Shown: positions 35,078-44,903 of the stretch, one piece after another
Numbering within the stretch: the first letter of the stretch is position 1
Layout: each line of letters opens with the position of its first letter
NCBI RefSeq assembly: GCF_965227725.1
Contig: NZ_CBDDGH010000006.1
Location: 685,650-749,649, forward strand
DNA: 64,000 nucleotides
From: Shimia sp965227725
Lineage (GTDB): Bacteria > Pseudomonadota > Alphaproteobacteria > Rhodobacterales > Rhodobacteraceae
Direction of reading: 5' to 3'
The notes under the pieces: generated by a model
What the model saw: the letters and a program-made list of their open reading frames with translations, nothing else
Databases searched by the model: none
What the model was told of the DNA's origin: nothing
Program-made: the position numbers and the translations under genes

Positions 35078-36694
35078 GTGGCTATAACCCTAGGTGAATA
35101 TCTGATCAAACTGCTGGAGCGTTTTGACGTGGACCATGTCTTTGGTATCCCCGGCGTCCATACAGCAGAGCTCTATCGCGGCCTGACCAAAAGTTCGATC
35201 AAACATGTGACTCCCCGCCACGAACAAGGCGCCAGCTTTGCCGCAGATGGCTATGCTCGGATGAGCGGTAAGCCCGGTGTATGCCTGTTGATCACCGGCC
35301 CGGGCCTGACCAATGCGATCACCGGTATCGGTCAGGCCTATGCGGATTCCATTCCCATGCTGGTGCTGTCTGGCGTCAATGCGACACGTGATCTGGGCCA
35401 TGGCAACGGGCGTCTGCATGAGCTGCCTAACCAGCAAGCGCTGATGTCGCAGGTCACGGAGTTCTCTCATACTTTGACCTGTGCGGATGACATCCTGTCT
35501 GTGCTTGAGCGCGCCTATGCCGTCTTTGAAAGCGCCCGTCCCCGCCCGGTACACATTGAGATCCCACTTGACCTGATGGGTGCCGATGCAAGCCATTTGC
35601 CCCTGCCTGCGCCGCGCACACCAAATGTACCACCCTATATTGCCCCATCGCAGGCGCAAAAATGTGCAGAGATGTGCAACGCCGCACAGCAACCCATCAT
35701 CCTTGCCGGGGGTGGCGCAATTCGTGCAGCGGACGCCCTGCAGCGCCTAGCAGAACGTCTGAATGCGCCCGTAGTCACCACCACAGGCGCGCGCGGTGTG
35801 CTGGGGAAGGATCACCCTCTAGCGCTCAACGCCTCCCCTTCCATGGAAGCCGTGCGAGAGCTTGTGGCGCAGGCTGACCTCACCATTGCGGTGGGAACCG
35901 AACTTGGGCAGACGGATTATGATGTCTATGCCAAAGGCCCGTTTGTTCCGGGTGGCAAGCTGATGCGGATCGACATTGATGCCAAACAACTCAAACGCAA
36001 TATTCCAGCTGATCTTGAAATCTTGTCGGATGCCAGTGCCGCATTGAATGAGATCGCTGACCGGCTGCCTGACACCCCCAGAGCCAATCCTCTGGCGGTG
36101 CAGATTGAAACGGTGCGCACGGCTGTAGAGCAGGGATTGTCGCCGCTTTATGCCGATGTTTCGCGCAGTTTTGGACGCCTCTGGGACGCCCTTCCCGATG
36201 CAGTGTTTGTGGGAGATTCAACGCAGCCTGTCTATGCCGGCAATGATCTTCTGCCGATCCCGGCCAGCGGGCGCTGGTTCAATTCTGCCACCGGATTTGG
36301 CACGCTGGGCTACGCCCTGCCCGCGGCAATCGGAGCCAAAATCGCGGCCGGTGACCGCCCGGTGGTGGCCATAGCCGGTGACGGCGGCGCGCAGTTCACA
36401 CTGACGGAAATGGCCATGTCCGTCGAAGCCGGCATCCCGATCTCGATGATCCTCTGGGACAATGCCTGCTATCTGGAAATCAGCAACTTCATGAATGACA
36501 TCAATGTCGGCCCCATCGCCGTAGATCTGAAGTCGCCCGATTTTGCGGCGATTGGCAAAGCCTACGGTTGGAACGTCATACGTGTGCGCTCCGAAGCGGA
36601 GATGATTGAAGCGATTGCCAACACCGAAAAAACACAGCAGAGCACTCTGATCCTGGGCGTTGAGGATCTTTTTGACGCAGGAGCACGCGCATGA
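35078..36694 (+). CDS. aruI: 5-Guanidino-2-oxopentanoate decarboxylase
   Basis: The product (538 residues) is a thiamine-diphosphate enzyme of the acetolactate synthase group. In the arginine transaminase route it decarboxylates 2-ketoarginine to 4-guanidinobutyraldehyde. The catalytic Glu lies in RHEQGASFAADGYAR (about 46-60), and the ThDP/Mg motif is GDGGAQFTLTEM with the Asn in WDNACYLEI downstream (about 434-470). GTG at 35078 is preferred, with GGAAGGA upstream; an ATG at 34982 would add 32 residues not seen in the family and would put the shared element inside the gene. The stop overlaps the next start by 4 bases. The arginine context decides between this and an ordinary acetolactate synthase-like enzyme. 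Confidence 0.82.
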   Translation: MAITLGEYLIKLLERFDVDHVFGIPGVHTAELYRGLTKSSIKHVTPRHEQGASFAADGYARMSGKPGVCLLITGPGLTNAITGIGQAYADSIPMLVLSGVNATRDLGHGNGRLHELPNQQALMSQVTEFSHTLTCADDILSVLERAYAVFESARPRPVHIEIPLDLMGADASHLPLPAPRTPNVPPYIAPSQAQKCAEMCNAAQQPIILAGGGAIRAADALQRLAERLNAPVVTTTGARGVLGKDHPLALNASPSMEAVRELVAQADLTIAVGTELGQTDYDVYAKGPFVPGGKLMRIDIDAKQLKRNIPADLEILSDASAALNEIADRLPDTPRANPLAVQIETVRTAVEQGLSPLYADVSRSFGRLWDALPDAVFVGDSTQPVYAGNDLLPIPASGRWFNSATGFGTLGYALPAAIGAKIAAGDRPVVAIAGDGGAQFTLTEMAMSVEAGIPISMILWDNACYLEISNFMNDINVGPIAVDLKSPDFAAIGKAYGWNVIRVRSEAEMIEAIANTEKTQQSTLILGVEDLFDAGARA

Positions 36695-38205
36695 CAGCCC
36701 CATTTACCCTAAGTGACTGGACCACAAAAGCCGCCGCCCTCACGCCTGATGGGCGGGGCCTGATTGATGGTCAGCGGGTTGATGCGCTGTCTGGCGAGGT
36801 GTTTGCCTCACACAGCCCGATGGATGGCCGCCAGCTGGCGCAGATCGCGCGGATGGGAGATGCAGATGTTGAACGCGCCGTGCAGGCCGCACGTCGCAGT
36901 TTTGACAGTGGTGTCTGGGCGGATCGTCCCCCTGCCGAGCGCAAGCGGGTCTTGCAGAACTTCGCGCTGCTGATTGAACAGCACGGTGAAGAGCTTTCGC
37001 TCCTGGAAACGCTCGATATGGGCAAGATGATCTCTGACAGTGTGGATATTGATCTGCCGGCGGTCGTGGATTGTGTCAGCTGGTTCGCGGAAAGCATCGA
37101 CAAGGTCTATGACGAGGTCGCGCCAACGGCAAAAGACGTGGTTGCTCTTGTCACCCGCGAAGCGCTGGGAGTGGTGGCGGCTGTTGTGCCATGGAATTTC
37201 CCGATGCTCATGGCCATGTGGAAAGTTGCCCCTGCTTTGGCCACCGGCAATTCGGTGGTGCTGAAACCGGCAGAGCAATCTTCGCTCACCGCGCTAAGGC
37301 TGGCAGATCTCGCGCTTGCGGCGGGCTTACCGCCAGGTGTGTTCAACGTTGTCACTGGCATGGGGCCCGAAGTTGGCCGTGCGCTTGGGCTGCATATGGA
37401 TGTTGACGGGCTGTTTTTCACAGGCTCCACACGTGTTGGCCGGATTTTCAGCGAACATGCCGCGCAGTCCAATCTGAAGAAAGTCGGGCTGGAACTGGGC
37501 GGAAAAAGCCCCAACCTGATCTTGTCGAGCTGTCACGATGTGGCCCATGCCGCCCGTGTCTCTGCTGAGGCGGCCTTCTTCAATCAGGGTGAGATGTGCA
37601 CCTGCCCGAGCCGATTGATTGTGGAGCGCAGCGTGCGTGACGAGGTTGTTGAAACCCTGAAGGCCGTGGCCGCCGAGTTTATCCCGGGCAACCCTCTGGA
37701 CCCGAACACAACCATGGGCGCCTTGGTCGATGAGACACATGCCGCACGGGTCATGGGCTTTGTGGACACCGCCCATCAGGATGGCGCACGTGTGATCGCT
37801 GGTGGGGAGCGCAAGTCTCCTGTCGCTGGGGGTAGCTATGTAGCCCCGACGATCTTTGACGATGTCACCAACGACATGCGCATCGCGCAGGAAGAGATTT
37901 TTGGGCCAATGCTCTCTGTCATCACGGTTGATGATGTGTCTGAGGCGGTGCGTGTCGCCAATGATACGGTCTATGGGCTCGCCTCTGCCGTCTGGACTGA
38001 TGATCTGTCCGTGGCACATCAGGTTTCCAAACAGATTCGTGCCGGTCTGGTTTATGTGAACTGCTATGATTGCGACGACATGACCACACCATTTGGCGGG
38101 TTCAAACAATCCGGCTCCGGGCGAGATAAATCCCTGCACGCACTCGATAAATACACGGAACTCAAGACCACATGGATTCAACTGTCTCCCGGGCGCGCGG
38201 GCTGA
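36691..38205 (+). CDS. Aldehyde dehydrogenase, probably for 4-guanidinobutyraldehyde
   Basis: The product (504 residues) is an NAD(P)-dependent aldehyde dehydrogenase of the PuuC/KauB type. The cofactor and catalytic marks are VVPWNFPMLM (about 166-175), the general base in LELGGKSPNLI (about 268) and the nucleophilic Cys in NQGEMCTCPSR (about 302). Coupled to aruI by a 4-base overlap, it would oxidise the guanidinobutyraldehyde to 4-guanidinobutyrate, the KauB role. Use of gamma-aminobutyraldehyde from putrescine is also plausible for this subfamily. Confidence 0.82.
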   Translation: MTAPFTLSDWTTKAAALTPDGRGLIDGQRVDALSGEVFASHSPMDGRQLAQIARMGDADVERAVQAARRSFDSGVWADRPPAERKRVLQNFALLIEQHGEELSLLETLDMGKMISDSVDIDLPAVVDCVSWFAESIDKVYDEVAPTAKDVVALVTREALGVVAAVVPWNFPMLMAMWKVAPALATGNSVVLKPAEQSSLTALRLADLALAAGLPPGVFNVVTGMGPEVGRALGLHMDVDGLFFTGSTRVGRIFSEHAAQSNLKKVGLELGGKSPNLILSSCHDVAHAARVSAEAAFFNQGEMCTCPSRLIVERSVRDEVVETLKAVAAEFIPGNPLDPNTTMGALVDETHAARVMGFVDTAHQDGARVIAGGERKSPVAGGSYVAPTIFDDVTNDMRIAQEEIFGPMLSVITVDDVSEAVRVANDTVYGLASAVWTDDLSVAHQVSKQIRAGLVYVNCYDCDDMTTPFGGFKQSGSGRDKSLHALDKYTELKTTWIQLSPGRAG

Positions 38206-39587
38206 TGGAGACGTCTTTTCTGGACGCTCTGCGCGCGGCGCTCCCCGCTGCTGCGCTCACCATCAGCGACACGAAGACAGCCTATGAAACCGACTGGCTG
38301 AACGAATTTCCCGGTCGTGCTTTGGCCGTTGTTCGCCCGCAAACCACTCAAGAAGTCAGCACTGCCATCAAGCTTTGTGCCCAACACGGCGTGGCGGCGA
38401 TCCCACAGGGTGGCAATACCGGCCTTGTGGGCGGTGCCGCGCCAGCTACAGAAACACCAGCGGTGATCCTGCAACTGGGTCGGATGAACCGTATCCGCCA
38501 CCTTGATACCAATGCGGCTGTTGTGGAGGCCGGTTGCGTGCTGTCCGCGCTGCAAGACGCGGCGCAAGAGGCAGACCGTTTGTTCCCCATGTCGCTGGGC
38601 TCCGAAGGCACAGCGCAAATCGGCGGCCTGCTCAGCACCAATGCCGGCGGCATCATGGCGCTACGCTATGGGGTGATGCGCGATCTGGTGCTTGGGCTCG
38701 AAGTTGTGCTTCCGGATGGCACAATCTGGAGTGATTTGAGCACTTTGCGCAAACGCAACGTGGGACTAGACCCGAAACACCTGTTTATCGGGTCTGAAGG
38801 CACCATGGGCATCATCACGGCAGCGTCCCTGCGTTTGGTTGCACGCCCCAAAGCAAGGGTCGCGGCCCTGCTGGCTCTGCAAGATCTGTCTCATGCGCCC
38901 CTGCTCTGCAATCTGGCGCAAGGCCTGTCTGGAGGCAGCCTTGATGCCTGTGAGCTGATCCCGCGTCAGGGTGTGGCCTTTGCGGTGGAACATGTCAGCA
39001 GCGTCAAACCACCGCTGGATCCGATGCCGGAGTGGTCCATTCTTCTGGAGCTGAGCGGCGAAACCGCAGAGACACTGGAAACCCAGATGATGCAGATCTT
39101 TGAAGCCGCTCTTGAACAGGGTCTGGCGCATGATGGCGTGCTGGCCACCAGCGAAAACCAGCGGGCGGCGTTCTGGTTGCTGCGCGAAGCCATTGTGGAG
39201 GGCCAGCGTCTGGCCGGGCCGCAACTCAAACATGACGTTGCTGTGCCTGTGCCAAGCGTGCCTGATTTCATCAGCCGCGCGCAGGCGCTGGTGCTGGAGA
39301 TAGAGCCTGCCGCCAAAGTCTCCGCATTTGGGCATCTGGGGGATGGCAACATCCACTTTAACCTGACACTGCCACCGGAGGCTGATCGCACAACCCTGGA
39401 ATACAGCGTCTATAAGCTCGCTCTCGAACTGGGCGGCACTCTAAGTGCTGAACACGGCTTGGGACGCAAGAAAGCCAAGCTGGCGCGTGACCTTGGTGCT
39501 GGGCATGGCTTTCCGATTGATCTGAAATCGCTGATTGATCCTCAAGCAACCTTAAATCCCGGATGTCTGGACGGACTGCGCGGGTAA
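38205..39587 (+). CDS. FAD-linked D-2-hydroxyacid dehydrogenase (GlcD family)
   Basis: The product (460 residues) is a VAO-type flavoprotein: the FAD-binding domain spans about 35-215 (IPQGGNTGLVGGAAP; PMSLGSEGTAQIGGLLSTNAGG; GSEGTMGIITAA), and the C-terminal GlcD domain ends with FGHLGDGNIHFN and AEHGLGRKKA, which contain metal/substrate histidines. The ATG at 38205 overlaps the previous stop (TGATG); one 33 bases upstream is possible. Family members oxidise D-lactate, D-2-hydroxyglutarate or glycolate. Its place in the aruI operon suggests a hydroxyacid related to arginine breakdown, such as the reduced form of 2-ketoarginine or D-2-hydroxyglutarate, but that is inference. Confidence 0.8.
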   Translation: METSFLDALRAALPAAALTISDTKTAYETDWLNEFPGRALAVVRPQTTQEVSTAIKLCAQHGVAAIPQGGNTGLVGGAAPATETPAVILQLGRMNRIRHLDTNAAVVEAGCVLSALQDAAQEADRLFPMSLGSEGTAQIGGLLSTNAGGIMALRYGVMRDLVLGLEVVLPDGTIWSDLSTLRKRNVGLDPKHLFIGSEGTMGIITAASLRLVARPKARVAALLALQDLSHAPLLCNLAQGLSGGSLDACELIPRQGVAFAVEHVSSVKPPLDPMPEWSILLELSGETAETLETQMMQIFEAALEQGLAHDGVLATSENQRAAFWLLREAIVEGQRLAGPQLKHDVAVPVPSVPDFISRAQALVLEIEPAAKVSAFGHLGDGNIHFNLTLPPEADRTTLEYSVYKLALELGGTLSAEHGLGRKKAKLARDLGAGHGFPIDLKSLIDPQATLNPGCLDGLRG

Positions 39588-39607
39588 ACCCCGCGCAGAG
39601 CTTATTT

Positions 39608-41044
39608 TCAAACAGCCAAAGTGTAAGAGGTTTTCACTGTGGTGTAAAATTCCACCGCAGCGCGCCCCTGTTCGCGAGATCCATAAGACGATCCGCGACG
39701 GCCCCCAAACGGCACATGATAATCCACGCCCGCCGTGGGCAGATTGACCATCACCATGCCTGCCGCAGATTGGCGTTTAAAGGCCTCAGCATACTTCAGA
39801 GATTTGGTGCAAATCCCGGAGGACAGGCCAAATTCGCTGTCATTGGCGATGGCAAGCGCCTGATCATAATCGTCGGCCTGCAGCACGCTGACCACCGGGC
39901 CAAAAATCTCTTCCCGCACATGCTGCATCTGGTTGGTACATCCCGCAATCACAGCCGGCGACATGTAAAATCCGTCCTGTGGGCGCTCCAACCGCTCCCC
40001 GCCGCACAGGCGCTGAGCGCCTTCGGCATCCGCAATGTCGATGTAACGCAGGTTGGTATCAAGCTGCTTTTGATCCACAACAGGGCCGATCTGGCTGCTG
40101 GGGTCCAGCGCGTGACCAACCGTGAGAGCCTGCGCCTGAACGGCCATGCCCTCCACCACCTGATCGTGGATGCCCGGCGTACAGATGATGCGCGTGTTTG
40201 AGGTACAGCGCTGACCCGTAGAAATCACGGATCCTGAGATTGCGCAGTTGATTGCCACGTCCAGATCAGCATCATCCAGAATGATCAGCGGGCTTTTGCC
40301 TCCCATCTCAAGCTGAACCTTGCCACCGCGCCCGGCAACAATCTCACGCACCTGCGCGCCCGTGCCTACGGACCCTGTGAAAGAGACAGCTGCCACATCC
40401 GCAGACTCACAGATCGTATTGCCAACAGCAGCGCCGCCCCCCATCACAAGGTTCACCACCCCGGCGGGCATTGCCGTGCGCGAAATGATCTCGACCAAGG
40501 CCCAAACACTGCCCGGCGTCAGGCTGGCTGGCTTGATCACCACGGAATTGCCAAAGGCAAGCGCCGGTGCCATTTTCCACGCAGGAATGGCGATCGGGAA
40601 GTTCCATGGCGTGATCAGGCCAACCACCCCAACAGGCTCCCGCCGCACATCGACCGATACACCCGGGCGCAGGCTGTCGATATAGGTGCCTTCAACCCGC
40701 AGCGCTTCCTGTGCGAAGAACTTGAACACATGGCCTGCACGGGTGGCTTCGCCGATCCCTTCGGCAAGCACTTTGCCCTCTTCACGCGACAGCAATTCTC
40801 CCAGCTCGTCTTTGCGCGCCAAAATCTCTGTGCCGATCTGATCCAGGATATCTGCGCGGTCCTGCGGCGTCATCGCAGCCCAGATGGGCTGCGCCGTTTT
40901 GGCTGCGGCAATGGCGTCGTTGACCTGTTCGGGACTGGCCTGCGCATAGGTGCCAACCAGATCTGTCACATCAGACGGGTTGATGTTTTGCGCCTCAGAA
41001 ATCCCTGCAACCCATTCACCGGCAATGTAGTTGTGTTTCAGCAT
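39608..41044 (-). CDS. Semialdehyde dehydrogenase (succinate- or 2-oxoglutarate-semialdehyde type)
   Basis: The product (478 residues) is an aldehyde dehydrogenase with LITPWNFPIAIP (about 144-155), the general base in LEMGGKSPLII (about 246) and the catalytic Cys in STGQRCTSN (about 280). GGRRGSSYGSREQG near the C-terminus resembles the ketoglutarate-semialdehyde group. After the GABA transaminase-like gene, oxidation of succinate semialdehyde to succinate is the expected step. It is the last gene of the leftward gbuA-aruH operon. Confidence 0.8.
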   Translation of the reverse strand: MLKHNYIAGEWVAGISEAQNINPSDVTDLVGTYAQASPEQVNDAIAAAKTAQPIWAAMTPQDRADILDQIGTEILARKDELGELLSREEGKVLAEGIGEATRAGHVFKFFAQEALRVEGTYIDSLRPGVSVDVRREPVGVVGLITPWNFPIAIPAWKMAPALAFGNSVVIKPASLTPGSVWALVEIISRTAMPAGVVNLVMGGGAAVGNTICESADVAAVSFTGSVGTGAQVREIVAGRGGKVQLEMGGKSPLIILDDADLDVAINCAISGSVISTGQRCTSNTRIICTPGIHDQVVEGMAVQAQALTVGHALDPSSQIGPVVDQKQLDTNLRYIDIADAEGAQRLCGGERLERPQDGFYMSPAVIAGCTNQMQHVREEIFGPVVSVLQADDYDQALAIANDSEFGLSSGICTKSLKYAEAFKRQSAAGMVMVNLPTAGVDYHVPFGGRRGSSYGSREQGRAAVEFYTTVKTSYTLAV

Positions 41045-41074
41045 ATCAAAATCCTTTTGATACAGCTCTCCGCA

Positions 41075-41095
41075 CCGCCCCCGGCTAGGGGGCGG
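41075..41095 (-). terminator. Strong hairpin between transaminase and semialdehyde dehydrogenase
   Basis: CCGCCCCC (41075-41082) pairs with GGGGGCGG (41088-41095) over a 5-base loop between co-oriented genes. No T-run follows, so attenuation or processing is more likely than full termination. Confidence 0.5.
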
Positions 41096-41127
41096 GTCAC
41101 TGCTTGAGAGCGATTGGAAAACGGGGG

Positions 41128-42498
41128 TTACCCGGTGATGGATTTCGACACGGCTTCGATGGAGGCCGCCATGCTGTCGATCACCAGATCAATCTCAGCC
41201 TTTGTCGAAATCAGCGGAGGACAAAGCGCCATCGCATCCATCATGTTGCGTGAAATCACGCCACGCTCGGTCAGGTCCGCGTTCACCAGCGCGCCGAGTT
41301 TGCCCGGCGCCTTAAAGGGAGACTTCTCCGCTTTGTCATGCACCAACTCAACAGCGCCGATCAGCCCATAGCCGCGCACTTCGCCCACCATCGGAAGATC
41401 CACCAGATCCGCCATGCGGGTTTGCATATGCGCGCCCACATCGGCGGCATTTGCCACCAAGTCACGCTCTTCGATGATTTTGATGGTTTCTAGAGCCACA
41501 GCGGCACCCACAGGATGCCCGCCGCCGGTGAAGCCATGACCAAACACGCCAATGGAATTGCTTTCATCAGCAATCGGATCAAACACACGGTCGTTCACCA
41601 TAATGGCAGAGAACGGCATGTAGCTTGAGGTGATCTGCTTGGACATCATCATGACATCCGGCTGCATTTCCATCGCTTCAGAGCCAAACATCGTGCCCAG
41701 ACGGCCAAACCCGCAGATGACCTCATCGGCAACCAGCAGGATGTCGTATTTCTTCAACACGGCCTGCACCTTGGCCCAATAGCCCTTCGGTGGCACCACA
41801 ACGCCGCCGGCCCCCATTACGGGCTCGCCCCAGAAGGCTGCGATTGTGTCTGGACCTTCGGCAAGGATCAGGTCCTCCAACTCCTGCGCAAGGCGTGTGG
41901 AAAATTCTTCCTCGGTCTCGCCATCCCGCGCGTCGCGGTAGTGATGTGGGCTGGCGGTGTGCAGCACATTGGCAATCGGCAGATCAAAGGAGCGGTGGTT
42001 GTTGGGCAGGCCCGTCAGGCTGGCCGCGGCAATGGTAACCCCGTGATAGGCGCGCTGGCGGCTGATCACTTTCTTGCGCTGCGGCTGCCCCATCGCATTG
42101 GAACGATACCACACCATTTTCAGCACCGTATCATTGGCTTCAGAGCCGGAGTTGGTGAAGAACACCTTGCTCATCGGCACCGGCGCGATGGAGACGAGTT
42201 TCTCGGCCAGATCAATCGCCGGATCATGCGATTTATGTGAGAAGTTGTGGTAAAATGGCAGGCGCTGGAGCTGCTGTGTGGCAGCATCAATCAGCCGTTG
42301 CTCGGAAAACCCGAGACCCACACTCCATAGACCTGACATGGCCTCAAAGTAGCGTTTCCCCGTGTTGTCAACAACATAGCAACCTTCGCCACGGTCAATT
42401 ACCATCGGGCCGTTTTTTTGATGGGCGCGGGCGTTGGTGTATCCGTGGAAGTGATGCGCAATATCACGCGCTTCGGGTGAGTTGGCATGAATGGTCAT
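41128..42498 (-). CDS. Class III aminotransferase, probably GABA:pyruvate type
   Basis: The product (456 residues) is a PLP-dependent omega-aminotransferase. Marks are FFTNSGSEANDTVLKMVWY (about 113-131), the cofactor-binding Asp in ILLVADEVICGFGRLG (about 252) and the PLP lysine in MMSKQITSSYMP (about 283). In this operon it would move the amino group of GABA, released by guanidinobutyrase, to pyruvate or glyoxylate. The start at 42498 has GAGGAC upstream; an extended frame to 42540 adds basic residues with no family match. Other omega-amino acids are possible substrates. Confidence 0.84.
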   Translation of the reverse strand: MTIHANSPEARDIAHHFHGYTNARAHQKNGPMVIDRGEGCYVVDNTGKRYFEAMSGLWSVGLGFSEQRLIDAATQQLQRLPFYHNFSHKSHDPAIDLAEKLVSIAPVPMSKVFFTNSGSEANDTVLKMVWYRSNAMGQPQRKKVISRQRAYHGVTIAAASLTGLPNNHRSFDLPIANVLHTASPHHYRDARDGETEEEFSTRLAQELEDLILAEGPDTIAAFWGEPVMGAGGVVVPPKGYWAKVQAVLKKYDILLVADEVICGFGRLGTMFGSEAMEMQPDVMMMSKQITSSYMPFSAIMVNDRVFDPIADESNSIGVFGHGFTGGGHPVGAAVALETIKIIEERDLVANAADVGAHMQTRMADLVDLPMVGEVRGYGLIGAVELVHDKAEKSPFKAPGKLGALVNADLTERGVISRNMMDAMALCPPLISTKAEIDLVIDSMAASIEAVSKSITG

Positions 42499-42536
42499 GG
42501 CATGTCCTCTTCTTCGCTTTGATCGGCAGCGCCGGA

Positions 42537-43724
42537 TCAATCGGCCATTTCAGTTAGATCAGCGGCGAAGCGACAGATGCGCTCGCAAGCTGTTTTGATA
42601 TGTTCGTCAGGCACCGTCAGGCTGAGCCGGATCAGATGCGCCGCCTGCGCACCAAACGAGGACCCCGGCATAACGGCGACCTCCTGATCATCCAGAAGAC
42701 GGTTGGCAAACTCCGAGCCGCTCAGCCCTGTGGCAGACACATCCACGCAAAGGAACATGCCGGCCTGCGGGGGCAGCGGAGTGAGCAGTGCGGAGTCTGC
42801 AAGAATGGCATTGGCCATTTCCGCACGTCGACCATAGGCGTTGCGCATCTCTGCCGTCACAGGCAGTTCATGTGTCAGCGCCCAAACCGTCATGTCTGCG
42901 ATAAAGGGCTGATTGCCAAACAACATCGCCACAGCCGGTGGAATTGCGGCGTTGCACACCTCTTCGCTTGCGGCCATCCAGCCACTGCGGAAGCCCGGCG
43001 CCGCGTGTGATTTGGAGATTGAGGACACCACAACCACACGCTCTGCAAACTCCTGCATGTCAAACAGGGAGGCAAAGCTTTGATCAAAGATCAGCGCTTC
43101 GTAGACCTCATCCGCGATGATCCACAGATCATGTTTGACACAGACCTCAGCAATGGCGCGCAACTCGTCGGCATTCAGATTAACCCCGGTGGGGTTGTGC
43201 GGGTTATTCAGCAACAAAACCTTGGAGCGTGGCGTGATAGCGGCCTCAAGATCTTCCGGCTGGAGGCGGAAACCTTTGTCCTGATGCAACGCCACAGGCA
43301 CCATATCGGCACCTGTGGAGCGGATCACAGCCTCATAGGTGGCATAATAGGGATCGGACAACAGCACGTCATCGCCTGCCTGAACAAACAGCTGCATCGC
43401 TGCATAGAGCGCGGTCTGTGTGCCCGGGTAACAGATAAAGCTGTCCGGGCTGATTGTCCGTCCGGTTCGGGCGCTGTATTTCTCCGCCAGAGTCTGGCGC
43501 AGGGTCAGCTCGCCTTCCGCAGGAGAATAGCGCGTGCGCCCTTCTGCGATGGCGCGAAAACAGGCATCCACCAGTTCATGTGGCGTCGGCACATCCGGCT
43601 CACCGATGGTCAGCTCGATGATGTTGCCCCCCGCTTCATTCATGCGCCGCGCCCGCAGCTGCAGCTCCCACTGGTCCCCCTCAAGGGCAGCCAGACGGGT
43701 TACCAGATCTGAGAACCCTTTCAT
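42537..43724 (-). CDS. aruH: Arginine:pyruvate transaminase
   Basis: The product (395 residues) is a class I/II fold-type I aminotransferase: LTIGEPDVPTP (about 37-47), NNPHNPTGVNL (about 172-182), the cofactor Asp in IIADEVYEALIF (about 204) and the PLP lysine in VSSISKSHAAPGFRSGW (about 239). In the arginine transaminase pathway AruH converts L-arginine and pyruvate to 2-ketoarginine and alanine. The start overlaps the guanidinobutyrase stop by 4 bases. Assignment rests on aruI, guanidinobutyrase and GABA transaminase genes around it; alone it would be called an aspartate aminotransferase-like enzyme. Confidence 0.8.
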   Translation of the reverse strand: MKGFSDLVTRLAALEGDQWELQLRARRMNEAGGNIIELTIGEPDVPTPHELVDACFRAIAEGRTRYSPAEGELTLRQTLAEKYSARTGRTISPDSFICYPGTQTALYAAMQLFVQAGDDVLLSDPYYATYEAVIRSTGADMVPVALHQDKGFRLQPEDLEAAITPRSKVLLLNNPHNPTGVNLNADELRAIAEVCVKHDLWIIADEVYEALIFDQSFASLFDMQEFAERVVVVSSISKSHAAPGFRSGWMAASEEVCNAAIPPAVAMLFGNQPFIADMTVWALTHELPVTAEMRNAYGRRAEMANAILADSALLTPLPPQAGMFLCVDVSATGLSGSEFANRLLDDQEVAVMPGSSFGAQAAHLIRLSLTVPDEHIKTACERICRFAADLTEMAD

Positions 43725-44773
43725 TGCCCTGTGCCTTGGTTGCGAAACATCATCAGGCTGAGGATCTCAAACAGCACGGTTGCACCATTGTGCGCCGTAT
43801 TTGATGTGGCATCAAAAGAAGGTGCCACTTCAACCACATCGCCGCCAACAATGTTCATGCCCTTCAGCCCCCGCAGCAAGGCGATCACCTCGCGCGGTGT
43901 GAGGCCGCCCACTTCTGGCGTGCCTGTGCCGGGAGCAAAGGCCGGGTCCAGCGAGTCGATGTCAAAAGAAACATAGGTCGGCCCGGAGCCAATGACTTCA
44001 AGCGCCTTGGCGATCACAGCATCCAGCCCCTGATGTGCCAGCGTCTGCGCCTCAATGATTGTCATACCGCTCGCATGGGAGAATTCCCAAAGATAGCCGG
44101 ATTGCCCGCGAATGCCGATCTGAATGGTGCGCTCCGGGTCCAGCAGCCCTTCAAGCACCGCATTGCGGAACGGGCCGCCGTGGTGAAAACGCTCGCCATC
44201 AAACGGACCGCCGGTATCCGCATGGGCGTCAATATGCACCATACCCACCGGACCATCCTTGGCCAATGCCCGCAAAATAGGCAGGCTGACGGAGTGATCC
44301 CCACCCACAGACAGAGGCATTGCACCCGCATCAACGATTTTAGCGACTGCCTCGGTGATATCCTCATGACTTTGGGACAGGCTATAGCGGCTGCGGAATG
44401 GCACATCCCCGACATCGGCGACCTTCATCTCTTGCACAGGGGCACAGCGCAGGCCTTCGTTGTAGGGCCCTATACGCTCAATAGCGCGCAGCGCACGGGG
44501 GCCAAACCGCGATCCGGGACGGTTGGTCACCGCCAGATCCATCGGCATGCCAAGGATCGCAACATCCAGATTTTGCAGAGTTTCTGCCTCCAGATCACCC
44601 ACTGGCGCATCCAGAAACGTCATCGCCCCCGCATAAGGCGCGGTCCGCCGCGTTCCACCCGGATCAAACAGAAGCGAAGAGATATGCGCGGCATGCGCAT
44701 CATGAACCACACCACAGTTGGCTCCGTCAAAACGGTCCTGCAGTTCTTTCAACTTTTCGGGGGTCCAAGCCAT
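43721..44773 (-). CDS. gbuA: Guanidinobutyrase (agmatinase family ureohydrolase)
   Basis: The product (350 residues) is a binuclear manganese ureohydrolase. The metal-binding motifs are all present: GGDHSVSLP (about 157-165), HIDAHADTGG (about 179-188) and SFDIDSLDPAFAPGTGTPE (about 271-289). It would split 4-guanidinobutyrate into GABA and urea; agmatine is the alternative substrate and cannot be excluded from sequence. It is the first gene of the leftward operon and is divergent from a LysR gene with a TATTG-N8-CAATA inverted repeat between. Confidence 0.82.
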   Translation of the reverse strand: MAWTPEKLKELQDRFDGANCGVVHDAHAAHISSLLFDPGGTRRTAPYAGAMTFLDAPVGDLEAETLQNLDVAILGMPMDLAVTNRPGSRFGPRALRAIERIGPYNEGLRCAPVQEMKVADVGDVPFRSRYSLSQSHEDITEAVAKIVDAGAMPLSVGGDHSVSLPILRALAKDGPVGMVHIDAHADTGGPFDGERFHHGGPFRNAVLEGLLDPERTIQIGIRGQSGYLWEFSHASGMTIIEAQTLAHQGLDAVIAKALEVIGSGPTYVSFDIDSLDPAFAPGTGTPEVGGLTPREVIALLRGLKGMNIVGGDVVEVAPSFDATSNTAHNGATVLFEILSLMMFRNQGTGQ

Positions 44774-44840
44774 AACGCCACAATCTCCTGGTGAGTATCA
44801 GATATTGAGTTGCACGTTACTGGCCCCAACGACATCAAGA

Positions 44841-44858
44841 TATTGCAGGACAGCCAAT
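44841..44858. promoter_or_regulatory. Candidate LysR operator between gbuA and the LysR gene
   Basis: TATTG (44841-44845) and CAATA (44854-44858) make an inverted repeat with 8 bases between, in the divergent intergenic region. A second CAATA (44877-44881) lies nearer the LysR start. Confidence 0.45.
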
Positions 44859-44903
44859 AAATGTTTCAATGAGTGGCAATACTTTTGAGCGAGGGAACCA
44901 GAC

